From: Acanthochlamys bracteata
Taxonomy: Eukaryota > Streptophyta > Magnoliopsida > Pandanales > Velloziaceae
DNA: 64,000 bases
Direction: 5' to 3'
Assembly (NCBI GenBank): GCA_019914995.1
Contig: CM034129.1
Location: 7,019,725-7,083,724 of the forward strand
Under the pieces are notes generated by a model. It saw only the letters and a list, made by a program, of their open reading frames with translations. It had not been told where the DNA came from and ran no database searches. A program made the translations under genes and the position numbers. Position 1 is the stretch's first letter, and the number at the start of each line of letters is the position of its first letter. Positions 24,634 through 36,001 of the stretch are shown piece after piece.

Positions 24634-26589
24634 TCATGCGTCCCTGTTCCTCCTGCACTCTGCTGGCATGACAGGGTACCTTGACCTATCAGTGCAGTAG
24701 TTATAGATAGTATACTTCTGCCTCACCCAGGCAAGTCTCCGGTACTGAAGCCCATCAAGGTCCTGAAACTCTTTTTGATCCCACCACCGCCGTCCCTGCG
24801 TGGCACAGAAGCGTGCCTCTAGAGATGACTCGCAACCATCCACGTGGAACCCTCTGTAAGATGCGACGAAAGGTGCCTTGCTCCAGTCGGTCTTCTCAAG
24901 GCCTCCGCGAGTGGCCCAATCGTCAGCATTCCACAGACTCGAGTAAATTTTCATTGGCTGGTTGAAGGGGAATCGCACACCTAGGTCCTTGCTATTCTTG
25001 AACACACGGATGGGTACGTCGTCCACGAAGAACCTACATATATTTATGCAAATTGTTATAAACTCTCATCTCATGGTCATGAATCGATCATCAAGATTAA
25101 GTTTCTCAAGAGATTTTTTAATCAATTCTAATTTACTAGTTCTAATTAGTTAAACTTTATATTAGAAGTTATTTCATAGATTAGGTTAGCAACAAGTGCC
25201 GGACTCTAAATCTAGCTATTTGGTTATGAGAAGGGACCAGTATGACGCAGCTATTATGTTATGAGGGACCAGTATGACGCACGCACGTGAAGTGCAGAAG
25301 AGTACCAAATCACATGCCACATGATAATTGCAAGTTACTGTGTATGTTGGTACCATACGAAAAGCAGACATGTATTGTTATAACCTTTCTATTAGGCCCC
25401 AACATTCAATCAGTCCGGATAACCTGTGAGTGAGTGACTTAAGAGTCCATTTGATATTACTAAGCCCGCGTCTAAAAGTGAGTTCTAAAATAATATTTTT
25501 TAATTTATATTTTTAATAAATTTTGTATAATATTTTATAAAATTTATTTAAAATTATTTGAAAATATAAAAAATTTATATTATAAAATTTTATTATTATG
25601 ATTTTTATTTTTTCATCTTAAAAAATAAAACTCATATTTCGAAATAAAATAAAATAGTTTTTATGAGCATCCTATTAATTTTGCAGGAGAACATCTTTAT
25701 GCACGGGAAACAAGAAAGAAAATGCTGCCAATCAAATGCTTACGACAGTGATGAAATGCACAAGTGAATATAGTTCAAAAGGAGCGTTAACTTACACAAT
25801 CTGGTACAAGTTCCATAGGACTGAGTAGGAATGGAAATCCTTGGTTGGATCAAACCAGAGATAGATCCTCTGCTCCTTATCTCCCTTCCCTCCGGTGTAC
25901 ACATTGGTCTGCAATATGTATGGTTGGCCTGTTCTGTTTCCTAGGAACTCAAAATCTATCTCATCGTGCTCGTTGTTCTGTGATGATAGCTGCAAAACAC
26001 AGAAATGAATGCTTATGGACCCTTCATCCTCGCTTCAAGAAATTCATTGTTCTTTGAATAAATTTCTTCATTGGAAGAACTAATTCATGGGAAATGTCAG
26101 TATGAAATATCAAATAGGTTCACTTATTACTTGCAGTGCATAACGGCAAGGAGAACAAACTACTTACATAGAATGCAGTGACAGTTCCAGCAGAGTCTCC
26201 AGGAACCATTTTGATATGCATGCTAAAGTGACCAAACAAGTAGGAACCCCTGGACTGGAACCCAGTCCCTGCATTATCACAAAACACGTATATAGAAAAG
26301 GACCAATGAAAAAATCAAACAGCATTGTAGAATTTAGGAAGCCGTTCTAGGGACTTTGCAGTCGCAATCAAGTGCTATCAACGGTCACCAATTAACCTGT
26401 GTATTTGTCTAATGATAGATGGACTTCATTGCCTCCGTTGAAATACTTGATATGATCAAAAGCCCATGTTGGCACATAATTACTCTGAAAGGGAACATCA
26501 ATGGGTCTTCTTGGTTGGGCAGCACTTGCAACGTGGCTAAGGAAACAAATGCATGCAACCAAGAGAAGAAGAGCAGAAGCAGAACCCAT
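24634..26589 (-). CDS. XTH: Xyloglucan endotransglucosylase/hydrolase, 4 exons, intact
   Basis: The enzyme cuts and re-joins xyloglucan chains in the cell wall (GH16 family). Exons on the minus strand: 26397-26589, 26168-26268, 25796-25989, 24634-25033. All junctions are GT-AG and in phase, giving 888 bases and 295 residues, normal for the family. Residues 1-23 form a signal peptide ([17 protein letters not shown]). The catalytic motif [11 protein letters not shown] is at about 106-116, carrying the nucleophile and acid/base glutamates, and is followed directly by the conserved N-glycosylation site NRT. The C-terminal XET_C region has the paired cysteines (RFCATQ, YNYCTD, MPAEC). The [18 protein letters not shown] block and the [13 protein letters not shown] end suggest the XTH4/XTH5 type; this subgroup call is from memory. 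Start chosen as the only ATG in frame ahead of the signal peptide. No lesion was seen. Confidence 0.95.
25450..25690. repeat. AT-rich MITE-like relic in XTH intron 3
   Basis: An AT-rich block between XTH exons 3 and 4. Its interior (runs of ATTTTGTATAATATTTTATAA type and TTTTATTATTATG) matches the interior of the Tourist-like elements elsewhere in the window. The ends are decayed and could not be paired. It does not disturb either splice site. Confidence 0.4.
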
Positions 26590-26599
26590 CTCTCCGCTT

Positions 26600-26700
26600 T
26601 CTCTCCTCCCTCTCCAAAATATAGAGGAAAGAAGAAATAAGAGAGTGTTTGAGGAGATAGAGAGCTACTACAGCTACAGGGATTTATGTAGGCAATGAGA
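26600..26700 (-). promoter_or_regulatory. Probable XTH core promoter and leader
   Basis: On the minus strand, ACATAAATC at 26681-26689 is a weak TATA-like element roughly 95 bases before the ATG. It is followed by a CT-rich leader (TCTTATTTCTTCTTTCCTCT), a common plant arrangement. The start site would fall near 26650. This is inferred from spacing only. Confidence 0.35.
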
Positions 26701-29149
26701 GAATGTTATGGATAGCTGCATTGAATTCAATGGTATGGTAGTCTTCTTTATTAGGGCAGCATATTCATTGGGAACAAGGATATGTATAAACGAGTATATC
26801 TACCTTGGGAATATTATAGAAAAGACACAGCTTCATATATAGATGAGGGAGTGATTGAATGGTAGACAACAGCTACGTTGTTATCCGGTTGGTTGGCTTC
26901 CTTAATTTCATCTGTTTTTTGATCAGTGGTTGTTGCAATTTTTGTATCCTAGTGAAGAAATGTAGGAGTTAGTTCATGACAGAAAGGTTTCTTTCATATA
27001 TTAACTAATTGGTTTAGATTATACGTCTGCGTTCTAGCTTACATCGTAGTGAGAGATGCGAACAATCTTAACCATTCATCTATTCCGTAGACGATTTTGT
27101 GCATGGAGAATGATGGATGCATAGATCTACCCAGCTAAATGTTGAGCAGTCAAAGCAGTTACATCCTTGCACATTTCATGGTCTGCACATTTCATTTTAG
27201 ATGTATGCAAAGTTGTTTACCAAATCATGTAAATTTTTGTATATTTGGTGTGGTGAATGCTTTTTTTATTTACTTATATAGCTCTAATATAAATGGACTA
27301 TATTGCTACTACAAATACATGTATATCTATATATTTTTGAGTTGGTTGTGCAAATATACCGAACAAATCCTACGTGCACAAAGGCATACAAATGCTAATT
27401 GCCAAGACCTCATTAGTATCATAATTAACTCGCAAATGTAAAATCACATGTCAAGTTGCCTAAAAACAAATATGATAACAAGAACCTAGTCAGAAGATGG
27501 CTGTTGTTCTTAGGAGATACTTTTAGGTGTTCATGAAATGTAACTTTTTAAAATAAAATATATTTTGAAAATTTTTCAATATATTTTTTATCTAAAAATA
27601 ATAAAAATAAGTAATAATAGAATCTTACAATATAAATTTTTTCTATATTTTTCAAATTAAAAAAATTCAGTAGAATATTTAGAAAATTTATTATGAAATA
27701 TAAAATTAAAGTTTGAATGAAAATTTGCCTTAGTTATAAAGTTGGAATTTTTCAGTTGGTGATGTATATTTTTGTTGTAGTGAGATGTATTCCATGTTAC
27801 CTACCTGCGCCTGCCACAGACTTACAGACGATACTAATCAAGTCCTTATATCAAGCGGAACTCGAATGTGTTGGAGATGGCAAGTTAACACCGTGGTTGC
27901 CTTTCACTCGCTCTGGCACATTTTGGCGGAACGTATTATTTTAGATATATATATAAGGCTTTCGGCAAAAGTGATCGTAAACTCATGTGAATAAAGAATC
28001 TTAGTAACACCACCATATGCTAAAAGGTTAGATCCAGCTCAAAATTCAAAAAAGAAAGAACTTAAAGACTCATGTGCACTGAACCAAATACTGCAGGCCG
28101 CTAACCCCACACTGATCAACATAGGACCCTCACGCATATGCACTCACAGATCAAACAAATAACCAATACTCACCTTAATGTTCGACAATGTCCTCTCTCA
28201 AACTTATAGGGTTTGGGGAGAGTGTCACAACTAGATGAAACGTCATACTACAGCTTGCTCCATATCATGTGCCCCATCAGTATGCCATTGCCATGAATTG
28301 GTAGCTGGATAACAGTCTGTCGAAATGAAGCATAAAGACCCTCCTGAACTAACTTATTAATCAGACATCATTTACACAAATCGTGTGATATTTATTAATC
28401 TTAAGTGAACCTAGGTCCCTCAAGTGTTGCCTACAATGCATCCAGGGAAAACTTTCCTGATCCACATAACCCATAATCAACACTTAATTGATGTTCCATA
28501 TATAAATGATCACATGTTCTGTCTATATCTACATGTTACTCAGCAATGAAAGTCAAGAAAGAGACGGAAACTAATTGATAAAATTTAGTAAGACAACAAA
28601 GTCAGAAATGAGTAACGCCAATTACCATTCATGAAGATCAGATTGTTAGCTGATCCTTCATCAATGATAAGAAACTACAAATTGGACGCTTCTCGGACTT
28701 TGATGGTAGGAACAGTATGGTTAACTTGAATCTGATTCGCTAAGTCACAACTAAATAAGAGAAGACCACCCCTATTGACATTAAATCATTAAGATACGTC
28801 TACAAGGTTAAAAAAATATTAGGCGCACTTCTAACTGGTTTTGCTCTAGACAGTTGCTTAATAAACTCGATAGTCAGTCAATCTTCTACTCTAAGACGTA
28901 AAATGAAGAATGTTCTGATCAATGCAACCTGACAATGAAGCTCAAACGATATGGACAACAAGAGACCAGATCGGTCCTTGCGAAAATAAAAAGATGTGAA
29001 TTCTTCAAGAGGCAGTTGGGGCAGGACTGTCAAAAGTTTGCTTTGAGCTTATAGATACATGCTCTTAGCTATCTATGATCACAGGAAGTGCTCTAATTAG
29101 CAAACTCTTCTGAATCCAACTAATTTCTATATGTGGTATATTCTTATTT
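26701..29149. other. Intergenic, upstream of XTH
   Basis: No gene recognised. Includes an AT-rich MITE-like relic (about 27520-27740) and, at 28600-28760, a possible retroviral-protease relic annotated separately. The region likely holds XTH promoter sequence in its first part. Confidence 0.45.
28600..28760 (-). pseudogene. Possible gypsy aspartic-protease relic
   Basis: On the minus strand one frame reads FLIIDEGSANNLIFMN, preceded across a stop by VNHTVPTIKVREAS. This resembles the retropepsin 'VLVD(G/T)GSSAN-LF' active-site region and the strand before it in plant Ty3/gypsy polyproteins, with the active-site D(T/S)G changed to DEG. There is no other supporting domain, so this is a weak call. 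Confidence 0.25.
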
Positions 29150-30725
29150 TAAGCATGAATCTAAGGGGCGTTTAGGAGAGAACGCACTCCCACTGTCCCC
29201 ATTTTATTTCTTTATTTAATATTTAAAATTTTTTTACTCAGCAAATAAATTATATATCATAATATATAGATAGTTATTAGTTTTTCTATACAGAAAAATA
29301 GAAGCTAATTTTTCGAAATTTTTTAAATTAACTTTTTTCTGAAAAATTTTCTTACTATAAGCTCCATACTTTCCTCAACCTCCTTCATATCCAATTTCAA
29401 AAGTGCGCATCTCATCACCTAATGCTTTACCCTACATGCATGAAGCTAGAGCACTCAAGTACGAGCCATCCTATCATTTGCCTGATAAGACTTTTAAATG
29501 GGTAACTAGTTTATTAATTTGTTCTCATCATTTGGCGGGTAGGTCTATCTTTATGTTAATTTATCTATTCATGCATGACCACTCAGGAATCACGACAACA
29601 GAGACTCGGTCAAGACAGTACCTACCACCAATGACGACCAGACTCGATCAAACTTTTGTTAAAACTTAGCACGGTAAGCTAAAAAATATATTTTATAAAC
29701 GTTTTGAAATCACTTTTAAAATAGCGTTTTTTTAAAATGAAAAACCTTTTTTTTAAAAACGTATTCTACGTTTTTGAACTTAAAAAATTAATAAAAATAT
29801 TTTACCATATATAATTTTTCTATATTTTTCAATTTTTTAAATAATTTTTTTAAATATTTATAAAATATAAATTATAAAATATAAAATTAAAAATTAAAAA
29901 GTTATTTTTTTTATAAACTAAACCAAACGCAAGTTGTTTGGATAAATAAAATAAAAATATGTGATCACAAGATAATATGTTATCTTAGAGGACGTGGCTA
30001 ATTCCATCTTTAACTACATGTTTATATATGCTCACTTACTGCAGAGAATACTAATAAGGTCCTTGATTTTAGTTTTACTCGTGAATTAGAAAAACCACGT
30101 TCATTGGCGTATGCAAAAAGATACGGAGGGGTGCTTGGCAGTGCTTATGAAATGAAATTTTTTTAAATAAAAAATATTTTTATTTTTTTAAAAAAATGAA
30201 TTATATTTTTTCTACTTTCAAAAAAATAATAAAAATATGTAATAAAAAAATTTTATTTCGTAAAATTTTTTTATATTTTCTAAATTTTTAAATAAATTTT
30301 TTATATATTTATAAAATATATATTATAAAATATAAAATAAAAAATTGAAAAGAAGGATTAGAGAAAAAATAATTCCAAACACCTCCGGAGGCTAAAGACT
30401 CGGCAATAGTCAAGATGGGTAAATTAAGCATGATGTGCTTGGAGCCAACTAAAAGATGATGCAGGCCATCAATCCCAAACAGTCAGCCATACGCAGTGAA
30501 CGTTTGAACATACTTTTGAAATAAAAATTTTTTAAAATAAAAAATATTTTTATTTTTTTAAAGAATATATTTTATTTTTAATAAAAGATACTAAAATTAT
30601 GTAATAAAAAAATTTTATTTAAGTAAAATTTTTATATATTTTTAAAATTTTAATTATAAAAAATATATTTAAAAATATAAATATATACAAAAATTATATT
30701 TTTGTTCAAACTTTTTCTGTTCAAG
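29150..30725. repeat. Cluster of AT-rich MITE-like copies
   Basis: Four blocks with similar AT-rich interiors lie in series: about 29163-29360, 29665-29945, 30124-30388 and 30490-30725. Each is bordered by GTTTGG- or CCAAAC-like sequence on at least one side. Only 30124-30388 has clearly paired ends, CGGAGGGGTGCTTGG and CCAAACACCTCCGGAG. No coding potential. Confidence 0.5.
30124..30388. mobile_element. Tourist-like MITE
   Basis: About 265 bp with imperfect inverted ends (GGAGGGGTGCTTGG and CCAAACACCTCCGG) and an AT-rich core like that of 16718-16979. A target duplication was not clear. Confidence 0.5.
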
Positions 30726-31095
30726 CTTGCTCTTTATGAGTTTTGAGATAAAATTACTTTCTGTTTGCTTAAGCATTGCTTTCTCTGTGCTATATATTGC
30801 TCTCTATTTGCTCAAGCTTGCTCTCTGTTTGCTATATTTTGCTCTCTGTATTCGGAAAGCTTGTTCTCTGTTTGCTTGCTGTATAACTGCTCTTTGCTTG
30901 CTCAAGCTTGCGTTCCTTTTTTTTTTCTGTTTGTTGTATAATTGCTTACTATATAATAACTTTTACTATATAATGCTATTTGTGGTATGTTATAACAGTT
31001 GTATACTATTTCTTATATAAATGCTATATACTAATTGCTGTATTAATGACTACTGCGGTGCTATATACTACTTGCTTACTAAGTAATTACTTACT
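30715..31095. repeat. Irregular short tandem array (TTGCTCTCTGTTTGCT type)
   Basis: Repeated variants of GCTCTCTGTTTGCT and CTCAAGCTTGC follow each other from 30715 to about 30930. They grade into repeats of the TGCTATATACTA / ACTATATAATG type to about 31095. The complement of the same words (GCAAACAGAGTGTAG, AAACAGAGAGCAA) reappears at 31700-31730, giving a loose inverted arrangement. The open frame crossing it (30727-31020) is low complexity and not a credible protein. Confidence 0.5.
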
Positions 31096-31859
31096 ATATT
31101 TTCAGCGAAAAAGAAAACTAAATAATTTGAATTCCGTTTCAAGCATCTCATTACATAGTTCAAACAGAGTTGCATTTAGAGCATTTTGTTACATTTCACA
31201 AAAGAGTTACATTTTTAGAATATAAAATACAATATATTTATATTGCCAACAACTGATTACATGCCACAATAAAGAAATACATTTTCGTATTTGTTTATAA
31301 TTCACAATACAGAGTTAAGTATGTCAAAAATTTGGCTATATCACTATATAAAGTTATATTTCTAGAGAAGGATCTACAAACATCAAAACAACAAAGATAT
31401 AGAAAAGAGGAGGGAGGCTAAGAAATAATGATTTTAACAATCACGAGATTCAAAGGAATGTTTGAATCAACCACTGCTCTCTCTTTACACTACCTTTTGT
31501 AATCACGGCAGTAGTGGTTGTCACTGTTATTTGACAGTGGTCATTCTTACTGCTTAACTAGTGTACTCAAAAGACAGCATGGTTGAGGACGAAAGTACAA
31601 AAAATAATTTTGCAGCATCATCATTACCTCATCAGTATTTCCAGCACCTGGTAACATTTCATAACAGAGAGTTGCATTTTCAACATTTTTCCGAAAACAA
31701 GCAAACAGAGTGTAGTAAACAGAGAGCAATTTTGAACCCTCATCATTGCTTCATTTATATTTTCCAACGGCTGTGATGCAAGAAACCAACATACCTTCCC
31801 AGTTAAGGCAACCATGCATTCAACAAATCATTCCGACTAAACTATCCAATATAATAGAA

Positions 31860-32040
31860 AACCAATACACCGTAAATTAAAACCAATACCTTATAAATCA
31901 AAACTAATACCGATAAAACAAATCTAATACACCATAAATAAATCAGTGAAATCCAAACAAATTGCAAAATCAAAATAAATCAACAAAATTTATAATAAAT
32001 CATCCAAAGCGAAAGATTAAACAAATTTTAGAAAATTAAA
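31860..32040. repeat. Degenerate ~20-bp tandem repeat
   Basis: Four to five diverged copies of a unit resembling AAAACCAATACACCGTAAAT run from 31859 to about 31945, followed by related AAATCAACAAAAT-type sequence. AT-rich, non-coding. Confidence 0.4.
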
Positions 32041-32138
32041 ATTAAATCATGCCGAAGACGAAGCCCGAGCAGAAATCTTGATCACAAGCCGAAACGGAGT
32101 CTGTGCTTCAATCGAGCACATCCAGAACGTATTTACGT

Positions 32139-33078
32139 TAAAAACGCTTCAGCGCATCACAGTCGTTCGCTGATTAAGTTTCTGCATCAAAGCCGTTGAT
32201 TCAACACCTTATGCCTACAGTAAATCATGTGCCTCCGGGAGATGAGATCGGGCAGGATTCATTCTTAGTAGTCGAATCGGAGACCAGAATCGCGAAATCG
32301 AGCCGGAGTGAAAGGCAGAGACGAAATCAGCCCGGATTCATTCTCAGCAGCCGAATTGGAGACTGGAATCGCGAAATCGAGCAGGAGTGAAAGTTGGAGA
32401 CGAAATCGAGTTTGGCCGGAATCATCATCAACAGCCGAATATGGACTGGAATGGCGAAACCGAGCCGTAGAGAACTCGATTTCGGTCGTAATGATGAAAT
32501 CGAGCCGAAGGGGAAGCCGAAGATGAAGTCTAGCCGAATTCATTCTCAACTGCCGAATCGGAGACCGGAATCGCAAAATCGAGCCGCGTAGAGCTCGATT
32601 TCGGCCGGAATCGCGAATTCGAACCGGAGTTAAAGCCGGAGACAAAATTGAGCCTCCGATCTTGATTAGAAATCGAAATCGCGACTCTTTGTTGCGAAAT
32701 CGAGCCGGCAGTGAACGTAAAGGACTCGATTTCGTATAGTTGGAGGCGGAGCGGAAGACGCCGCTGTGGAGTAGAGAGAAAGAAAAAAATTGTGATGCGA
32801 ATGGTGGAAGCACACTGCAGAGTTAAATTAAACACGCTCCAACGAATCACAGCTGTCTGCTGATTAAGTGCCTGCATCACAACCATTGATTGCAGCGAAG
32901 TTAGATGAAAAACGCTCTAGCAAATCACAGCCATCCGTGAATTAAGTGTCTGAATCACAGCTGTTGATTGCAACATGTTTAGATAGAAAACGTTCCAGCG
33001 CATCACAACAGTTCGCTGATTAAGTGTTTGCATCACAGCCGTTGATTTAGCACAATGTGCCTATTGTAAATCATGTGC
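32139..33078. repeat. Tandem array of ~80-bp units with a GC-richer insert
   Basis: An ~80-bp unit containing CGCATCACAGTCGTTCGCTG and then GATTAAGTTTCTGCATCA appears four times: 32139-32231, about 32828-32905, 32907-32986 and 32987-33066. The first and last share a tail (GTAAATCATGTGCCT). Between copies 1 and 2 lies 32240-32800, itself made of about four diverged repeats of a ~80-110-bp unit with GAATCGGAGACCGGAATCGC and AAATCGAGCCGGAGT words. That insert is markedly GC-richer than its surroundings and leaves long open frames on both strands (for example 32265-32813 minus) that look like repeat artefacts. The origin is unknown; it could be part of an LTR or a DNA element. Confidence 0.6.
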
Positions 33079-33117
33079 CTGTAGGGATGGAATGTGCCTA
33101 AATCCAATCCCATATAT

Positions 33118-33522
33118 ATATATATAGAGGAGGAATATGATCACTTTTTGTTTATGGAAATTTTCTTCTCGGTTTATGACCGGAGTGACTTGTAAATTCA
33201 ATATCTACCGTTGGATATGAAATACTATAAGTTAAAAATTTACCCATAAAATTTCAGCTCAATCAGACCACGAATTTACCTCAATTCGATCACTTGATCA
33301 AAATGACAGAAATAATACAATATATATATTTTAAAATTTTTTATTTTATGTCATCTTAATCAAATGAACGGATGAAGTTGAATTCGTGGTCCGATTGAGC
33401 TGAAATTTTATAGATAGATTTCTAACTTATATTTCTTCATATTGAACGATGTAGATTGAATTTGAATATCATCCGCTATAAATCGAAAAAAAAGTACTCA
33501 TAGAAAAAGTATATATATATGT
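33118..33522. mobile_element. Fold-back MITE flanked by TA microsatellite
   Basis: Two long inverted arms of about 170-190 bp: left about 33125-33310, right about 33340-33515. TAAAATTTCAGCTCAATC at 33247 pairs with GATTGAGCTGAAATTTTA at 33394, and ACCACGAATT pairs with AATTCGTGGT. Little loop separates the arms. Runs of TATATA lie at both outer borders, as in MITE families that insert in TA repeats. Non-coding; a transcript would form a long hairpin. Confidence 0.65.
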
Positions 33523-34962
33523 TCTGATAAAAAAACATCGTGGATTCTATGATAAGAAACAACACAATTAACTCAAATGTAATTAACTTGGCCCTTTCCG
33601 AGAACAGGGAAGAATGCAAGACTAAGATGGTCGATGACGTTGGTATATGTTTGAATTATGAGCCTCCAAATGCATGATCAACCTACAACTGAAGATTGAT
33701 TTCACAAAAAATTCAATCACATTGAAGATTCAATAATACGATAACGTTTAATTTCGATCATGAAGAATTCCTGATCCATATAACTGGATGAGGAAGTATA
33801 CGCTTAAAAAAACACAATTAAAAAGAAAGGAGCAATATGAATTTCCGATAAAGATTTTTGTTTGGGGCACTGGTCTCATGGGAGGTATTAGCACATGTAA
33901 ACTTGCATATACTCTTAACAAATATCTCTAAGCAATGCACGGTGGTTCTTAGGAGCTAGCCTACAACAAGATTGATGCTTTTGTCTATTTCCGTGGTATT
34001 TCTGTGTTGAATCCTTCGTATTTTTGCTTAAGAAGAAATTTCTTAAATTATATTTCTAGCCATGCCACAAACTCCACAAGTTAATGAAAATAATGTTTGA
34101 GAGTATTTAAAAAAATAAATTTTTAAAAATTATCTTAAAAAATTTTTATAAATTGAATTTATATGTTTTATTTAAAAATATATATATAAATTTTATGATG
34201 TTTAATTTATCTATATGATAAATTAGGAAAATTAATATATAAATAATTTTTTAAATGAGGACAGTGAGATAAACAACCCAAAATAACTTTGCCTGTACGA
34301 GAAAGTCAACAACACGCCAATGCAATAAGTGCTTTTTGTACTAAAACACTAGAGCTACTTCACAGACGATCAACAAAAACGCACAAGGATCGAGGCTACT
34401 ATAGATGCCAAAGTAGGATCCTCAAATTCATAGTATATGATGGGTTTAAGTCCTCGAAGAGTTAAGGTTCTATTACTCAAATCCCGGAACCTGATTTACG
34501 ATATATAGTCCATACAGGTCCCTAAACATCTAAAATCAGTTCAATTATAACCAGAAATTCGATGGTATCAATTCTTTTAGTTAATAATGCAACTCTAAAC
34601 AAGTTTCCAAAAACAAATATCTTTTGCAGCCGTTGTGCATTGATTTTGAGTAAGTATAAAGAGTCATCAAGTTAAAATAGAGTGATTAAGTCTTTTATTG
34701 TTTATGTGCAAAGAATACCTTTAAGAAATATTTAGTCGAATGAAAACTTGTCAAGATTTGCAAGCAATTTAACTTCAAGGGGGAAAGGACACTGAATTTG
34801 TAAAGGACGCTCAAATTTGACATTACGGAAAAGATTTCAAGAATTTAAAGACGGTTTTTGGAGCTATTATTCAAGAAAGAACTGACAGAATAAGACCGGA
34901 CGTCCATCCGAAAATTTATCCGAATCGACGTTTAAACAGCGAGTCGTCGACGGGTTGACCTG
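33523..34962. other. Intergenic with a MITE relic
   Basis: No gene recognised. An AT-rich block at about 34090-34280 resembles the MITE interiors elsewhere. The stretch 34480-34960 ends in GC-richer sequence (CCGGACGTCC, GTCGTCGACGGG) that could be the edge of an LTR, but no partner was found. Confidence 0.4.
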
Positions 34963-35935
34963 TCAGGTCAATATTTTTTCTCCTGTCACCGGTAAAGCAA
35001 CCCCCTGGTGTTGTTCATCTACTTCTGCTGCTGTTGCAGCTTCTATTGCTGCAGCAGCAGTGAATCTCTCTACTTCACTTAGTCGATGACTCTGCAGCAG
35101 CGGGAGTGTCAAAGGCTTAGAGTCTCCTATGTTCCCTTCCAGCGGTCGTCGAAGAAACTGCACGTTCGCAGCTGCTGACTCTGCAGCTGCGAGCTTCATA
35201 GAGCACAGCAAGCATGCTGGTCATGGCGGATATGGCTAGGTACACCAGATCCCTGTCAGCATCTGTGAAGCTTTGAGAGCTCTAGGTGAATTCAATTACT
35301 TGGAAGTCTTTCTGTTGTTATGAAACACCCCGCGAGGATGAAAACCAACACTATAGCATCGTCGATCAGGCACGGGGATCAGAAGCAGGTGTCGAGCTAT
35401 TGCTACGCTGTGCTTGCTCGGTGGCTGATGGCTTTCCATAAGAACGAAGTAGGTAAGCAACGGAGGGAAGTTGTTGGGTTAGTTGCTGGAGAAGGTGCAG
35501 ACTGTAGAGGTTGGTGTGTTTGCTGCTTCGGGAAAGAGGGAAAAAGGTTTCGCTGAAGAGCTTCAGTTATGGGTTTTAGAACAATGAAAAGAAGGAAATT
35601 CTTTTTGCGGCGGCGGTTGTGCCGGAGGAAGAAGAAGCAAGGGCTAGTGTTTGCATTCGTCCAAGGAATATCTGTTGCTGATGGATGTAGATCTGATCCG
35701 GTTAAGATGGTTGCGCTGGCGAGCAGGTTTTGGGATTTCCGGCGATGAGAGGTGAGGTGGTCAAAGGGCATATCCCGGTGAAGAAGATGAAACAACGTAA
35801 GTCAATTCTTGTTTGGAAGTACAAGGCAGATGAGAAAACAGTGAGGACATACATGTCCGCAGACAACTTGCTACGCTCAACTGCCGAAAACCATCAAGGC
35901 AACACGGACGTCGAAAACATGTAAACTTTTTTTTA
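34963..35935. other. Unassigned GC-richer block with overlapping open frames
   Basis: This stretch is richer in GC than its flanks and open in several frames: minus 34963-35211 (82 codons, alanine-rich, (GCA)n-like), plus 35320-35556 (78 codons), minus 35403-35795 (130 codons) and plus 35730-35924 (64 codons). I recognise no domain in any of them. It may be a captured or decayed coding exon: codon-like GC content and absence of AT runs argue for former coding DNA, while the frame breaks argue against a working gene. The strand cannot be decided. Confidence 0.3.
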
Positions 35936-36001
35936 ATAGCCCGGATCGATCTGCGCGCACGGGTCGCCGAGTCGGAGGACCCGTGACCTCCCAGGTTGAA
36001 C

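Noticed and set aside
24962-26698. Plus-strand open frames at 24962-25153, 25845-26057, 26419-26640 and 26501-26698.
   Set aside because: They are antisense shadows of the XTH exons.
21533-27780. A CACTA element running from CACTACAAAA at 21533 to TTGTTGTAGTG near 27779.
   Set aside because: It would have to contain the intact XTH gene and an Athila relic; the right-hand word is short and lacks the sub-terminal motifs.
32265-32813. A 182-codon open frame on the minus strand, the longest in the window.
   Set aside because: It lies wholly in a GC-richer tandem array; both strands are open there and the residues simply repeat with the DNA unit. No domain is recognised.
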